From the NCBI RefSeq assembly GCF_001440035.1, contig NZ_LJYG01000061.1, forward strand, positions 1 to 53,102: DNA of 53,102 bases, written 5' to 3'. The translations under genes and the position numbers were made by a program. Shown here one piece after another: positions 35,616 to 45,797 of this stretch (position 1 is its first letter; each line of letters starts with the position of its first letter). This DNA is from Bradyrhizobium manausense (GTDB taxonomy: Bacteria; Pseudomonadota; Alphaproteobacteria; Rhizobiales; Xanthobacteraceae). The notes beneath the pieces are model-generated. The model did not search any database and was not told the DNA's origin. It worked only from the letters and a program-made list of their open reading frames with translations.

Positions 35616-36599
35616 TCAATCAAAATCCTTGATGGAGGATTCCCGATTCCAATCCACAAGCGAGCTTGCCAGATCGTAGTCGAACTTGAACCCGCTTGCG
35701 ATCAGGTGCTTCGGCAGAATGTTCGTAGAAAACCACAACTTCTTGATGCGGTCACGATTGATGCCGGTCTTGATGCCGACAGCTTGCAGCACTTCGAATG
35801 GAAGCACGGCGAGATTCATGAGCCATACCGGAATCGTTATCGTCGGCTTTGGGTATTCGGCAGCTTCAGAGAAGGCGGAGCAAATCTCGCTGATGGTGTA
35901 ACGGTGCTCATAGCAGAAATTGTAGATCGACAAACTGTCGTTGCGAGACGCCATGAAGAGCATCGACGAGACCAGGTCCTTCACGTAGCCGCACGACTTG
36001 ATGGTGTCGGTTCGGCCGGGATAGATGAAGGCCCGCCTTTCGAGAAGCCTCGACAATCGCGTGAAATTGCCTCGCTCGTAGCGCCCATAGATAACTGCGG
36101 GGCGCACGATGGTGAGCCGCCTGTCCGGGTCCTCCGACTGCCATAGGCGATGGATTGCTTCGGCCGAGAGTTTGGAACGCCCATAAGCACTGACGGGGAC
36201 TGGCGTCGCATCTTCGGTAAGTGGGGTTTCCGTCGGACCGTAGACCGATATCGAGCTGGTAAAGATGACGTTCCGGCTGCCAGTGTCTCTCGCAAATCGG
36301 CAGACGTGCACCGCACCCAGCACGTTTGTATAATAATAGTCGCCGTCCGGATGACCCGGGGTGACATGGATCGCGGCGAGGTTGAAGATATCGGCAGGCA
36401 CCCCGCCACCGAGTTTCGGGTCGATTGGCTCACGGACATCATGATGGATATATTCGATGCCTTCGACGTGCGCCCTGGGCTTCGCGATATCCACTGAGAC
36501 GATTCGGTCGTAGCGGCCGGAAGCGAGCATTCGCGTCATCAGATGTGTACCGATGAAGCCTGCGCCTCCAAATACAATAGCCTGGGTGGGATGGGACAT
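35616..36599 (-). CDS. NAD-dependent epimerase/dehydratase (extended SDR)
   Basis: 327 residues, ATG at 36599. Rossmann motif FGGAGFIGTH at residues 10-19; active-site YGRSK; TSSISVYGPTETPLTEDATP and RPAVIYGRYERGNF mark a sugar-nucleotide epimerase/dehydratase. Unlike UDP-glucose 4-epimerases it has SCGYVKDLVSSMLFM rather than a DYIHV motif, so the substrate is uncertain. It probably makes a sugar nucleotide for the polymer. It is the gene upstream of the kinase operon on the same strand, with a 650-bp gap, so it is likely separately controlled. Confidence 0.85.
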   Translation of the reverse strand: MSHPTQAIVFGGAGFIGTHLMTRMLASGRYDRIVSVDIAKPRAHVEGIEYIHHDVREPIDPKLGGGVPADIFNLAAIHVTPGHPDGDYYYTNVLGAVHVCRFARDTGSRNVIFTSSISVYGPTETPLTEDATPVPVSAYGRSKLSAEAIHRLWQSEDPDRRLTIVRPAVIYGRYERGNFTRLSRLLERRAFIYPGRTDTIKSCGYVKDLVSSMLFMASRNDSLSIYNFCYEHRYTISEICSAFSEAAEYPKPTITIPVWLMNLAVLPFEVLQAVGIKTGINRDRIKKLWFSTNILPKHLIASGFKFDYDLASSLVDWNRESSIKDFD

Positions 36600-36990
36600 G
36601 TGCGCGAGGTCAACGTGAGTGAATGTGCTGAATCAACTGCGACGAACTTTGGTTCAAGGCTTGCTGACGATGGAGCGCGCGCATTGGAAAACTGCACGAC
36701 CGCCGTTGCAAGAGTTGTGCCTGTACAGTCCAGCATCGCTTGACACGCGGTACGCCCGCTCGCGACCACGAGCGCTTTCGCTGCTGGATATCAATGAAGC
36801 GAGCAAATCGGGGCAGCAATTGGTTAGTCGTGCGCTTTTGATGCGGCGATAACAAGATCATTAGAGGCAGCGCGTGTGAACGCGGAAACTTCAGTTCCAT
36901 CTTGGCGATCCCGAATGCGGCGGCGTTGGTTCAAGCGGCAACGCGCACATTTCTTGCGTACAACCAGGGGTTCTAGTCTGAATCGACGAC
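36600..36990. other. Intergenic region with no clear gene
   Basis: No supported gene; open frames on both strands are short and overlapping with poor composition. Confidence 0.4.
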
Positions 36991-37461
36991 TCAATAGAGC
37001 TCGCGATACTCAAATTGAAAGTTCGTTGATCCGGCCGCAATCCCCAATAGTCTCTGCAGTTTCTGGTAGCCTTCGAGCGGAACGACAATGCAGTCGGAAC
37101 TTCCCGCGTAGCAAACCCGAACCCTGATCGACTGACCGCAAATGTTTTGAACCAGCACGATCTGCTCGATGATCTTGGGATTGTTGGCTTGGGGGTGCGT
37201 CAACGGATTGACCGATATGCAAAGCTTCCCGTCCACTGTCGTGTGATTTGGAGCGAAAGTACCTTCCATAGGTCGAATCGAACTCGAAGGCCGAGTGGAA
37301 ATGCCGGAGCCGCCATACATCGGAGGAGATGTGCGACCGAAGCCGGAAATTTGAGCATTTGCCATCGTTGCGAGGAGCGATGAAGCGATAGCTACACATA
37401 TCGCCGCATAACCGTCTGAGCGCCTAGATCGGTTATCATGTATCTTCACTGCTCTGCACAT
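36991..37461 (-). CDS. Exported protein of unknown function
   Basis: 156 residues from ATG 37461, the start nearest a clear signal peptide (SRRSDGYAAICVAIASSLLA, cleavage near MANAQ); the frame is open to 37671 and no strong ribosome-binding site marks either start. The mature protein is small and beta-rich, with two pairs of cysteines (GKLCISV, QNICGQ; RVRVCYAG, SDCIVVP), suggesting disulfides. Function is unknown. It is divergent from the GT2 gene at 37708, with 250 bp between them, and sits inside the polysaccharide cluster. Confidence 0.55.
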   Translation of the reverse strand: MCRAVKIHDNRSRRSDGYAAICVAIASSLLATMANAQISGFGRTSPPMYGGSGISTRPSSSIRPMEGTFAPNHTTVDGKLCISVNPLTHPQANNPKIIEQIVLVQNICGQSIRVRVCYAGSSDCIVVPLEGYQKLQRLLGIAAGSTNFQFEYRELY

Positions 37462-37707
37462 CCATGAGTTGGGACCAACTCCCGAAGAAGCCGCGATTGT
37501 CGGCGGCAGCATAGATTTGCAGTTGCGGCAACAGAATGACAGGCAAAATGGTTCCCGGATTGCAGGAGGAATCGTGCCTCTTCCTTGCGCTTGAAAACAC
37601 GTGCTAGAGGCTGCACCTTCCTGGATTGGGTGTCTGACGTCCGTCCACGGTGATGTTCTGTCGGCGGTCATGCGACGTACTTACAACGCGAGTATTCTGA
37701 GCGGCGA

Positions 37708-38808
37708 ATGTTGAAGAAGATACCAGGACATGCTGAGTTGCAGGAAGTCGAACTGGCGACCCTGCCGCGCCTCTCGGTCGTCATTCCGAACCACAATTAC
37801 GCAGCTTACGTGGGATCCGCGATCCGCAGCGCGCTGGACATACGATGGCCAAACATCGAAGTGATCGTCGTCGATGACGGGTCGACGGACCATTCACTTG
37901 ACGTCATCAACGAATTTGCAGACGAAGTCACAATCATCAGCCAGGCGAACGCCGGGCAGATGATATCCTGTGTGAACGGCTTTCGCAGGTCGTCCGGCGA
38001 TATCATCATATTTCTCGACTCGGACGATGCCCTGCATCCTGATGTGATGACGGAGATCGTATCCGTTTGGTCCAAAGCCGCGAGCAAATATCAGTTTCAG
38101 ATGCGTGTGATCGATGCCGAGGGGAAGCCGACCGGAAATGTCCTGCCGCAGTACTTCTCCTGTCCGTCCTCGGAGGACGTCCGCAAATGGATGGCAACAA
38201 CCGGCGCTTATCCGACGCCGCCCGGGTCAGGAAACGCCTACCCGAAATGGTTTGTCGAGCGTGTCTTCGGCTTTGAGTCCGACTTCATTGATCGAGCTCC
38301 GGACAGTTATCTTTTGGCGGCCGCTCCTGCATGTGGCGAGATCGTGACGATCACCAAACCGTTGGCGGACTATCGCGTGCACGGCCTCAATCACGGGGCT
38401 TTCCTTCAACTCGACGATACCCGCTTTGCAAGAGAGATCGACCTCACGCGGAGGCGGTACAAGTTCTTTTCCGAGATCGCGCGCACGGAAAAGCTGCCGG
38501 TTGCGCCCGATGCGCTCAAGAGCAATTTGCTATTTCTTTGTTTGCGGATAGCGTCGTTCAAGCTGCGGCCGGACCTTCATCCAATCGCGGCGGATAGTTC
38601 ATTGAGCATCGCTGTCGATGCGCTTGGAGCGGCAGCGTCGCCGCAAGGTTTCTCAAGATCGCAGCGCATATCGCTGCTGGCCTGGATCTTCTGCATCCTG
38701 ATCAGTCCGCAGTACTTCCGTCGTGCCCTGGTGAGTTTGCGCTACGTGCCGGCCCAGCGGCCGAAATGGTTGCGCGCGTTACTCGGCCGACTCCGGATCA
38801 TTCGATGA
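37708..38808 (+). CDS. Family 2 glycosyltransferase
   Basis: 366 residues, ATG at 37708. GT-A fold of family 2: the start LPRLSVVIPNHNYAAYVGSA, VIVVDDGSTDHSLDVIN, SQANAGQMISCVNGFRRSSG and the DxD-like FLDSDDALHPDV that binds the metal and sugar nucleotide. The C-terminal third is hydrophobic in places (LLAWIFCILISP) and may contact the membrane. It adds one sugar to the growing lipid-linked repeat on the cytoplasmic face. The stop is directly abutted by the stop of the convergent polymerase-like gene at 38809. Confidence 0.9.
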   Translation: MLKKIPGHAELQEVELATLPRLSVVIPNHNYAAYVGSAIRSALDIRWPNIEVIVVDDGSTDHSLDVINEFADEVTIISQANAGQMISCVNGFRRSSGDIIIFLDSDDALHPDVMTEIVSVWSKAASKYQFQMRVIDAEGKPTGNVLPQYFSCPSSEDVRKWMATTGAYPTPPGSGNAYPKWFVERVFGFESDFIDRAPDSYLLAAAPACGEIVTITKPLADYRVHGLNHGAFLQLDDTRFAREIDLTRRRYKFFSEIARTEKLPVAPDALKSNLLFLCLRIASFKLRPDLHPIAADSSLSIAVDALGAAASPQGFSRSQRISLLAWIFCILISPQYFRRALVSLRYVPAQRPKWLRALLGRLRIIR

Positions 38809-40116
38809 TCAGGGCAGGGCTGGGACACTTCGGGCAGACGCAGCTTTGGGACGGATCGACCTCAGGCCGGCGCCGCCTGGCGGCTGCGACCATACGCACA
38901 GCATTGCCATCATGATCAGGAATGGAGCCATCGCGAGGTTGCCGCCGCCGAGCTGATAGCAGGCCAGCATTGTTAATGCGAGCATCGAGTTGTCTTTCCT
39001 GAATATCGAGAGGACGAGATAGAACAGGAAAATCAGTAGCCCGATAATTCCGTAATCCGCGACGAGCTTGAGAACGGGATTTCCGCTGCCGCCAAAGTAG
39101 GCGGGCGACCGTTCCAACCCGCCGGGCCCGGAGCCGATAAGCACTCTGTCGGTCTGAAAGAGATAGTCCCAGGTCTGTAGTTGTGCAACGTAGCGAGCAT
39201 AGCCGCTCGACTTGGTTGAACTGAATTCATCAAGCCTACTAACGATGGGATCAAAAGGTTCCGGTGCAACGAGATACGTTGTGCCGATCACCAAGGCAAC
39301 GGCCGCCCCGATGGCGATAACGCGCAGTGATTTGAGCGGAGCAATCAGGGGATAGGCACCGAGGGACACGACGAGCACCAGGAGGCCCGATCCGGACCGA
39401 GTGAGCACGTACGAGATGGCATATAGCGGAAGATAGGCAAGTCGCCGCAAAATGAACACATCGACGATCACACCTATAGCGAGCAATTGGGATAGTGCTC
39501 CTGGCTCCATCGGGAAAAACCCGTTCGCGCGCCGATTCAAAGACCCATAAAATTCCACCGCATTTTGATTGTAGGCGGACTCGACGAGGACCGGATCGAG
39601 CGCCGGGATTGCATCCTTGAACGAGAAGATGCGTATTCCGCCGAATTGAAGAACGATCTGGACGATTGCCAGAACGGCGCACAGGCGAACATAGAACAGG
39701 AAGACGGGAAGGACCGCCTCGTTCGAGAAGCTCGTCGAGGGTCCGAACAGGAAGATCGAATTCGTGACAAGAACCATCGCAAGTGATGCCGCACTGGTCT
39801 CGACACCGCGATCGGGAGATTCGGCTGCGGCGACCGCGCTGAAGAGAAACCAGACGACGACGAGTCCGAATGCGAGAGTCTGCGGCCCGCGAATGCTCAC
39901 CAGACCAACCCACCATCCCCACGCGACGAGCGCGAAGAATCCGAACAGCGAAAAGAAGATCTGTCCGGTTCCGATGAGGAGTCCGAAGCGCTGCATGCAA
40001 ATGCACAGAATGAAGGCGATATGCGCGAAAATGACGCTGTTGGTCTCGTCGCTTGACGCTGCTGCAGGGCGCTTGTTAGACGAGGTTCTGGCTGGGAATG
40101 TGTCGAGGCTCACCAT
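38809..40116 (-). CDS. Second O-antigen ligase/Wzy-like membrane protein
   Basis: 435 residues, ATG at 40116. About ten membrane helices (SVIFAHIAFILCICMQRFGL, IFFSLFGFFALVAWGWWVG, LLVLVVSLGAYPLIAPL, IIGLLIFLFYLVLSIF and others). A periplasmic loop between later helices (GPGGLERSPAYFGGSGNPVL) and the overall layout fit the Wzy/ligase group, though motifs are less clear than in the member at 30280-31701. Its stop codon touches that of the convergent GT2 gene (TGATCA at 38806-38811). If one of the two is the Wzy polymerase, the other may be a ligase or a polymerase for another polymer. Confidence 0.7.
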   Translation of the reverse strand: MVSLDTFPARTSSNKRPAAASSDETNSVIFAHIAFILCICMQRFGLLIGTGQIFFSLFGFFALVAWGWWVGLVSIRGPQTLAFGLVVVWFLFSAVAAAESPDRGVETSAASLAMVLVTNSIFLFGPSTSFSNEAVLPVFLFYVRLCAVLAIVQIVLQFGGIRIFSFKDAIPALDPVLVESAYNQNAVEFYGSLNRRANGFFPMEPGALSQLLAIGVIVDVFILRRLAYLPLYAISYVLTRSGSGLLVLVVSLGAYPLIAPLKSLRVIAIGAAVALVIGTTYLVAPEPFDPIVSRLDEFSSTKSSGYARYVAQLQTWDYLFQTDRVLIGSGPGGLERSPAYFGGSGNPVLKLVADYGIIGLLIFLFYLVLSIFRKDNSMLALTMLACYQLGGGNLAMAPFLIMMAMLCVWSQPPGGAGLRSIRPKAASARSVPALP

Positions 40117-40242
40117 GTTAGGACTCGTCGATTACTGCTTCTTGGCGCCTCGGTTGGCGGGTACGTCTGAGCGCAGGGCAACGATCGCGGTCGATCTTGG
40201 TCTCGCTCGTGAGGCTATTCACCCTCTATACTTGAGCCTGTA

Positions 40243-41448
40243 GTGACTTCCCACATGGAACACGACACGAGCGCAAGATTTAACCCTTACGTTCATGGTG
40301 CCAGAGGTTTGTTTTGCCTCATGGTATTCGTCTATCACGTCGTTCATTCCGGACTACCCACGTTCGATCTGTCTGCCAGGGGCCTGTTGGGAGAAGCGCT
40401 GCAGACCGGAAAATTCGGTGTCGAGTTCTTCTTCGGAATCAGTGGAATCGTGATTCTGCCAAGCCTCTATCGGGCATCCTCGGTCGTGACCTTTATTCTT
40501 GATCGCTATGCGAGGATTCTTCCTGTGCTCTGGGCGACCGTGTTCGCAATCGCGATTTTTGGCTGGCTTTCAGGAAAGGGTCCAAGTCTGCTGCTGGTTG
40601 GTGCAAATCTATTGGCGCCGCCTCCATTTATTGACATCATCCCCATCAATCCCGCCGCGTGGTCGCTCGGATACGAATTCCTGTTCTATGCAGTATGTGC
40701 TGTCGTTTTCCTGACCAGCGGCGTCAGTCGGCCGCTGGCCCTGGCATTAGCCGTCAGTTCGCTAATCTTGCTCGTGTACTATCCCCGCGCGCTCCTGATG
40801 ATTGGTGGCGTGCTCATCGCCGAGAAGTACCTATCGTCGACCTTGTTGCAATCCCTGGCGAAGTACCCGGCGATCTTCTTCGTGCTGTTCCTCACGGTCT
40901 GGAGAGGCCTAGAGCTTGCCAGCGCAACAGACTACGTTGGCTTTGTCACGCCAGCATATTTGTCATTCCATGACTGGATCTCTGCTTTTCCATTTGTTGT
41001 TCTAGGTGGCGTCTTCGGGACTATTTTCCTACTGGGCATGTCCCGAGGAAACGGTCTGTTCGGAAGAATGTTGCGTTGGCAGGTGATGCAGTGGCTGGGA
41101 ACGGTCAGCTTCAGTTTTTATCTCTGGCCGCCGATCGTCATGGCCGGGGTCAAGCTGATCATGTATCGAACGGGCATGGTCGATGCATTGGGGAGCGGAT
41201 CGCAGCTGTTTTTCCTCCTGGTCTCGCTTCCGCCGTCGCTTATCGTTGCAACGATCAGCCATCGCGTCCTTGAAGTGAAGGTGACGGGACAGATTCGAAA
41301 ACGGCTCGATAGGGCTTCGAAAGCGAAACCGGCCGTCCGGCCGATCATTCAAGCACTCAACGGCCCTCAGGGAGGGAACCTGATCGAGGAACAGTCAAAT
41401 GTTCTTGATTGTTCGACCAGTCAGCGCCCCAAAACGATCGCAAGTTGA
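40243..41448 (+). CDS. Acyltransferase family 3 membrane protein (OafA/YrhL-like)
   Basis: 401 residues from GTG 40243; ATG 40255 is the alternative. Roughly ten membrane helices. The N-terminal ARGLFCLMVFVYHVVHSGLP contains the family's catalytic-like R...H motif, followed by FGVEFFFGISGIVILPSLYR. Such proteins transfer O-acyl groups (acetyl, succinyl or similar) to sugars across the inner membrane, modifying the exopolysaccharide. It is read in the same direction as, and 150 bp before, the GH16 gene. Confidence 0.88.
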   Translation: MTSHMEHDTSARFNPYVHGARGLFCLMVFVYHVVHSGLPTFDLSARGLLGEALQTGKFGVEFFFGISGIVILPSLYRASSVVTFILDRYARILPVLWATVFAIAIFGWLSGKGPSLLLVGANLLAPPPFIDIIPINPAAWSLGYEFLFYAVCAVVFLTSGVSRPLALALAVSSLILLVYYPRALLMIGGVLIAEKYLSSTLLQSLAKYPAIFFVLFLTVWRGLELASATDYVGFVTPAYLSFHDWISAFPFVVLGGVFGTIFLLGMSRGNGLFGRMLRWQVMQWLGTVSFSFYLWPPIVMAGVKLIMYRTGMVDALGSGSQLFFLLVSLPPSLIVATISHRVLEVKVTGQIRKRLDRASKAKPAVRPIIQALNGPQGGNLIEEQSNVLDCSTSQRPKTIAS

Positions 41449-41596
41449 TTGTCTATTCGGGAAAAAGCCGCAGAGCCGTGCGCTTGATTGTGCCGGCTTG
41501 CGACGTGGCAGCGTCACCGTTGCCATCGTCTTTGCGCATTGGACCGGCACAGCGTTTCCCGGCCGGGCTAACAGCCGAACCGAAAGGACCTCGTTG

Positions 41597-42943
41597 ATGA
41601 TCGCAGCCGTGCGCAGGCAAGTCCTTTGTGTCGCCTCGATAATCGTTGCACTCGGATCCGCAACGCCGGCCTGGTGCGCTGGCTGGGAGCTGGTCTTTTC
41701 GGATGAGTTCAATGGCGACAAGCTTGATCGAACCAAATGGGCTACCCGATACATCTACAACAACGAAACGATGGATCGTTTCAACGATGAAAAGCAGCGC
41801 TACCGCGACAACCACGTGGTGTCCGAAGGTGTGCTGAATCTTACTGCAAAAAAGAATGAGGGGGCGGACACCTTCGATTCCGCGATGATCCGCAGCCATC
41901 AGACATTCTACTATGGCTACTACGAAGCGCGGGTCTTTCTTCCGAATGCGCGGGGATCGTGGCCGGCATTCTGGCTCGAAGCCGATTACGACATCGATGG
42001 AAAGTTCTGGCATCCGCCGGAGATCGACATTTTCGAGTACGTCATCAATGGCGTGGAAGACAAGCCGAACATGCTGCACTCGAATGCCATGAGTAAAGAT
42101 AAGTGGACGCCGCAGTCCTACACGTATCTGGACAGCTCGTTCGTGCTCAGGTTTCAGGATATGGTCAGCAAGGAGGATCTGAACAAGGACTGGCATATTG
42201 CTGGCTTCGTTTGGGCGCCTGACCGCATTTCGTTCTTCTGGGACGGCCGTCTCGTCTACACGCGCATGTATCAGTGGCTCAGGAAGGACGGCCAGTTGGG
42301 GCCGCCGGCGCACATCGATCTCAATTTCGCCATCGGCGGAGCAGCCTGGGCCGGCCGGCACGGGATCGATGACGCGGCTTTTCCGCAGACGTTCAAGATC
42401 GACTACGTTCGCGTCTGCCAGTTCACGTCCTCTGAGCGGGGAAGCCGAAAATGCGGCCCGAGCGACGTGACGCCGGATCCGAATGAATTTGGATATAGGG
42501 CGGCGCTCAACGACATGCCGAAGCCGACATTCCTTAACGTTACGAATGTGGTAGCGGATAAGAAGCCGGATGCGGGGGTATTGTCACTGAGCACAACCGA
42601 TCCGCTCAAGATCGAAATTCCGATCAAGATTCCGAACGACTATCCGACAAATCGAACGCTTCATGCCTACGTCTTCGATGAAACAACCGGCGTCATGGTC
42701 GCATCGGCAAAGAAGCCGCTGCAACAGGTCTCTCGCAAGGAAGGGGAAGATGGCGTCAGCGTGATCGAATTTGCGCTGCCGGCCGTGCCGCGTGAAGGGA
42801 ACTATCTGCTGGGCAGCAAACTGACGGCTGAAGTCGCCGGCGAGGTCGGCCCCAAAGAAGTCCCAGTTGCTTGCGACACCACGGTGATCCAACCAAAAAA
42901 AGCCAGATCTTGCCGTCTATTGTCGCTGCATGTGCGCCGCTGA
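41597..42943 (+). CDS. Secreted GH16 beta-glycanase (ExoK/ExsH-like)
   Basis: 448 residues from ATG 41597 (AAAGGA about 10 nt upstream); an upstream frame overlaps the acyltransferase stop and is not credible. A signal peptide (about 1-28) precedes a GH16 domain at about 30-275: WELVFSDEFNGDKLDRTKWA at the start, the active-site motif EIDIFE (Glu142 nucleophile, Asp144, Glu147 acid/base), and PGIDLNFAIGG-like segments. The C-terminal 170 residues are beta-rich and could be a carbohydrate-binding or Ig-like module. Family members cut beta-1,3/1,4-glucan or succinoglycan-like backbones, so this enzyme probably trims the polymer. A stem-loop and the GT61 gene follow. Confidence 0.9.
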   Translation: MIAAVRRQVLCVASIIVALGSATPAWCAGWELVFSDEFNGDKLDRTKWATRYIYNNETMDRFNDEKQRYRDNHVVSEGVLNLTAKKNEGADTFDSAMIRSHQTFYYGYYEARVFLPNARGSWPAFWLEADYDIDGKFWHPPEIDIFEYVINGVEDKPNMLHSNAMSKDKWTPQSYTYLDSSFVLRFQDMVSKEDLNKDWHIAGFVWAPDRISFFWDGRLVYTRMYQWLRKDGQLGPPAHIDLNFAIGGAAWAGRHGIDDAAFPQTFKIDYVRVCQFTSSERGSRKCGPSDVTPDPNEFGYRAALNDMPKPTFLNVTNVVADKKPDAGVLSLSTTDPLKIEIPIKIPNDYPTNRTLHAYVFDETTGVMVASAKKPLQQVSRKEGEDGVSVIEFALPAVPREGNYLLGSKLTAEVAGEVGPKEVPVACDTTVIQPKKARSCRLLSLHVRR

Positions 42944-43055
42944 TCGGAGGGGTGCATCCAAAGGTGGCATCAAGCTCCGTCTGATCTGGATCAAGCCGAG
43001 TACCGCTGATTGCGATCGGCACGCTGTCCGAAGGTCGGTCTGAATTTTGCTTTGG

Positions 43056-43095
43056 CCGTGGCAGGTGAGCCGTCATGCGGGCTTGCCTGCCACGG
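43056..43095. terminator. Stem-loop between the GH16 and GT61 genes
   Basis: CCGTGGCAGG (43056-43065) and CCTGCCACGG (43086-43095) are exact 10-bp complements around a 20-base loop. There is no T-run, so it may be a processing or attenuation hairpin rather than a simple terminator; it ends 29 bp before the GT61 start. Confidence 0.4.
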
Positions 43096-43123
43096 TCAGT
43101 GTCTCTTGCAATGGTAGTCGTCC

Positions 43124-44224
43124 ATGAACTCAAAGGTTCGCGCCGTCAGGCAAATCCTCCGTGGTGCATTGCGCGGCAGCCCGAGCCGGCTTTGTGATCA
43201 TCGCACGTGGCGAAGTGAACATCCGCATACTTGGCTGACTGCCGTCGAGGAAGAGGTACTGGCGCGGAAGGCGCCGGTTCGATTCGGCAGCCGCGACGCA
43301 GGTTTCGGTGAAAGCGTTGACAACAGAATGCCCGAGCTAGGCATTCTCCGCCTGGACAAGGCCCGCATCCTCGGTCCCGACGGCTGGCTCGTGACGGAGG
43401 ATGGAACGCTGCTTTACGAGAGCACCTGGTACGGATCGTCGTTCTCGCGCCATCCGCGATCAATTGCCTACGGGACGCCGCTGCCGCTAAGCGGCACCTG
43501 TCTCTCGCTGGCGAGTGATTTCGCCGGAGGAAACTATGGGCACTTCCTGCTCGACTGCCTGGGACGCTTGGCGCTATTTCAGAAAAGTGGCCTGTCGCTC
43601 GATCATGTCGATTGGGTCTATTTGCCCAAGCCTGCGTCCGAAACGGCAGCCAAACTCGTTCGCCGGCTTGGAATTCCAATGCACAAGTGCGTGTGGGCAG
43701 CCCAGGAGGATATCCAGGCCGACCTCGTAATCGGCACTTCGTTTCCAGGCTTGCGACGGAACTATGCGCGATGGCTTACGGAGTTCTTCCGCTTACAGGT
43801 AGCCAAGTCGCCGCTTCGTCACGACAGGCGCGTATACGTTCCGCGCAAAGGACAAAGGAAGATTGCCAACGAAGAAGAGCTGATGCCTGCACTGAAAAAG
43901 TTCGGCTTCGAGATCTACGACTTTGATGACGTTGAGGATGAAGCGGCGTTTTTCTCGGAATGCTCGATTGTCGTTGGCCCACATGGTGCGGGGCTGACCA
44001 ATCTCGTATTCTGCTCGCCTGGAACGAAAGTCCTGGAGCTGATCCCTTCAGACCACGTTCATCCCTACTACTACACGATCGCAACGTCCGCCGGCGCGGA
44101 CTATTCTTACATCGTGGGGGATAGCCACGGAACGCGCCCGCAGGGAGCGTTTGGGCCCAGTCCATTCGATTTCGAGGTTGCGCCTGACATCTTCGAGCGC
44201 GCACTGGAGGCCATCTGTCAATGA
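43124..44224 (+). CDS. Family 61 glycosyltransferase
   Basis: 366 residues, ATG at 43124. The family signs are DFAGGNYGHFLLDCLGRLAL early and VGPHGAGLTNLVFCSPGTKV followed by LELIPSDHVHPYYY late, typical of GT61/DUF563 capsular transferases. It probably adds a xylosyl or other pentose/hexose residue in the cytoplasm; the substrate is not readable, but a UDP-xylose synthase is present in the window. Its stop lies 13 bp before the flippase start. Confidence 0.88.
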   Translation: MNSKVRAVRQILRGALRGSPSRLCDHRTWRSEHPHTWLTAVEEEVLARKAPVRFGSRDAGFGESVDNRMPELGILRLDKARILGPDGWLVTEDGTLLYESTWYGSSFSRHPRSIAYGTPLPLSGTCLSLASDFAGGNYGHFLLDCLGRLALFQKSGLSLDHVDWVYLPKPASETAAKLVRRLGIPMHKCVWAAQEDIQADLVIGTSFPGLRRNYARWLTEFFRLQVAKSPLRHDRRVYVPRKGQRKIANEEELMPALKKFGFEIYDFDDVEDEAAFFSECSIVVGPHGAGLTNLVFCSPGTKVLELIPSDHVHPYYYTIATSAGADYSYIVGDSHGTRPQGAFGPSPFDFEVAPDIFERALEAICQ

Positions 44225-44237
44225 ACGAGCATTGAAA

Positions 44238-45797
44238 ATGGTCGCTATTAGTGCCCGTACGGCGCACCCTTTGTCGAAAAATTCAATCGCCATCGGAGCT
44301 GCCTGGATCGGTGTGAGCCGGCTGGTGGTTGCCAGTCTCGGCTTCCTGAACATGCTCATATTGGCAAGGATGCTCACGCCGGAGGATTTCGGCCTGGTTG
44401 CCGTCGCGACGGCCATCATTGCTGTTCTGACGTCGATGACTGAACTGTCCCTGGCATCGGCGCTCATTCACCATAGGGATCCAAGTGAAGATCAATTCCA
44501 CGCCGCATGGACGTTGAGCCTGGCTCGCGCCTGCTTGCTCGCACTCTTGCTGTCGTTGCTCGCTTATCCGGTGTCTTTGTCCTACGGCGATGGACGTTTG
44601 ATTCCGATCCTGTTGGTCCTGAGCTGTTCGATCGTGATATCCGGCCTTCGAAATCCGATGCTAGCGATGATGCAGCGTCAACTCGTCTTCTGGCAGGAAT
44701 TTGTGACGAGCAGCAGCCGGGCGCTCGCTACCATCCTCGTCTCCTCCGGGATCGCCATTTGCTTCAGGAGCTACTGGGCGCTGATCGCCGGGGCTGTCGT
44801 CGCCAACTTCATCGATGTCGTCGCCTCTTATCTGATCCAGCCGTTCCGACCCAAATTCCGGATAAAGGGTAGCCGCTCTCTATTCTCGTTCTCTGTGTGG
44901 CTATCGCTCGGACAGGCCGTCAGCACGCTGAACTGGCGTTTCGACCAGATCATCATTGGATATTTTCTCGGGAAAGCCGCCCTGGGTGGATATGTGCTGG
45001 GCAGCGACCTGGCCGCGACGCCGACACGAGAAGCAACAAATCCGCTTGCCGGGACGCTGTTTCCCGTGTTCGTGAGGCTGAGGGACGAAAAAGCCGCCCT
45101 TCAACGAGCTTATCTGTCGGCGCAAGCAATGCTGTGTGCGATCGCCTTTCCGGCCGGGTTCGGTTTCGCGTTGATCGCCGATCAATTCGTTCCGCTTGTG
45201 CTGGGTGAGGCCTGGGCAGGCGCGACAATCGTGATCCAGCTCCTCGGCGGTGCAATTGCGTTGCATACGCTCAGCGCGACCGTCCAACCCCTTGGTCTGG
45301 CTCTTGGGCAGACGCGCAGGTTATTTCATCGCGACGTTGCGATCCTAATCGTGAGGCTGCCTGTCATTGTTGCGGGCCTGTGGGTGGGAGGGTTACTTGG
45401 CCTGCTGGTGGCTCGCGTGGCGGTTACGCTCGGCGGTGTCGTCTACAACATGGTCCTGGTCCGCGAATTGATCGACACTTCTGTCTCCCGGCAATTTCTC
45501 GTGAATCTGAGGACCGCTTTGTCCACCTGCACGATGATCATTGTCGGTCTTCTGACCAATTTGGCCTTCATCACATCTGTTGGCCATGAGTCTCACGTCT
45601 ATGCTCGGTTGATCGCTGTTGTTCTCGTGAGCGCGCTTGCCTATGTCGGGTCACTCTTTGGAGTCTGGCGAGCGACAGGCTCGCCGGCCGGGCCCGAGCG
45701 TGAGATCCTGCGAATCCTCGGCGCAATCGCCAACAGGTTCCGGAAAATGGGAAAATCGTCGATGATAATTAAGCAGTCGGGTGAGCAATATGAATGA
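44238..45797 (+). CDS. wzx: Wzx-type polysaccharide flippase
   Basis: 519 residues from ATG 44238; the longer frame overlaps the GT61 gene. About 12-14 membrane helices spread along the chain, beginning with [20 protein letters not shown] and the conserved [20 protein letters not shown] segment of the MOP/PST exporter family. It moves lipid-linked repeat units across the inner membrane. It starts 13 bp after the GT61 stop, and its last codons overlap the GDP-mannose dehydratase start by 8 bp, so the three form an operon. Confidence 0.93.
   Translation: MVAISARTAHPLSKNSIAIGAAWIGVSRLVVASLGFLNMLILARMLTPEDFGLVAVATAIIAVLTSMTELSLASALIHHRDPSEDQFHAAWTLSLARACLLALLLSLLAYPVSLSYGDGRLIPILLVLSCSIVISGLRNPMLAMMQRQLVFWQEFVTSSSRALATILVSSGIAICFRSYWALIAGAVVANFIDVVASYLIQPFRPKFRIKGSRSLFSFSVWLSLGQAVSTLNWRFDQIIIGYFLGKAALGGYVLGSDLAATPTREATNPLAGTLFPVFVRLRDEKAALQRAYLSAQAMLCAIAFPAGFGFALIADQFVPLVLGEAWAGATIVIQLLGGAIALHTLSATVQPLGLALGQTRRLFHRDVAILIVRLPVIVAGLWVGGLLGLLVARVAVTLGGVVYNMVLVRELIDTSVSRQFLVNLRTALSTCTMIIVGLLTNLAFITSVGHESHVYARLIAVVLVSALAYVGSLFGVWRATGSPAGPEREILRILGAIANRFRKMGKSSMIIKQSGEQYE

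Noticed and set aside
41453..42361. 302-codon minus-strand frame opposite the GH16 gene
   Set aside because: Antisense shadow of a clear GH16 domain.
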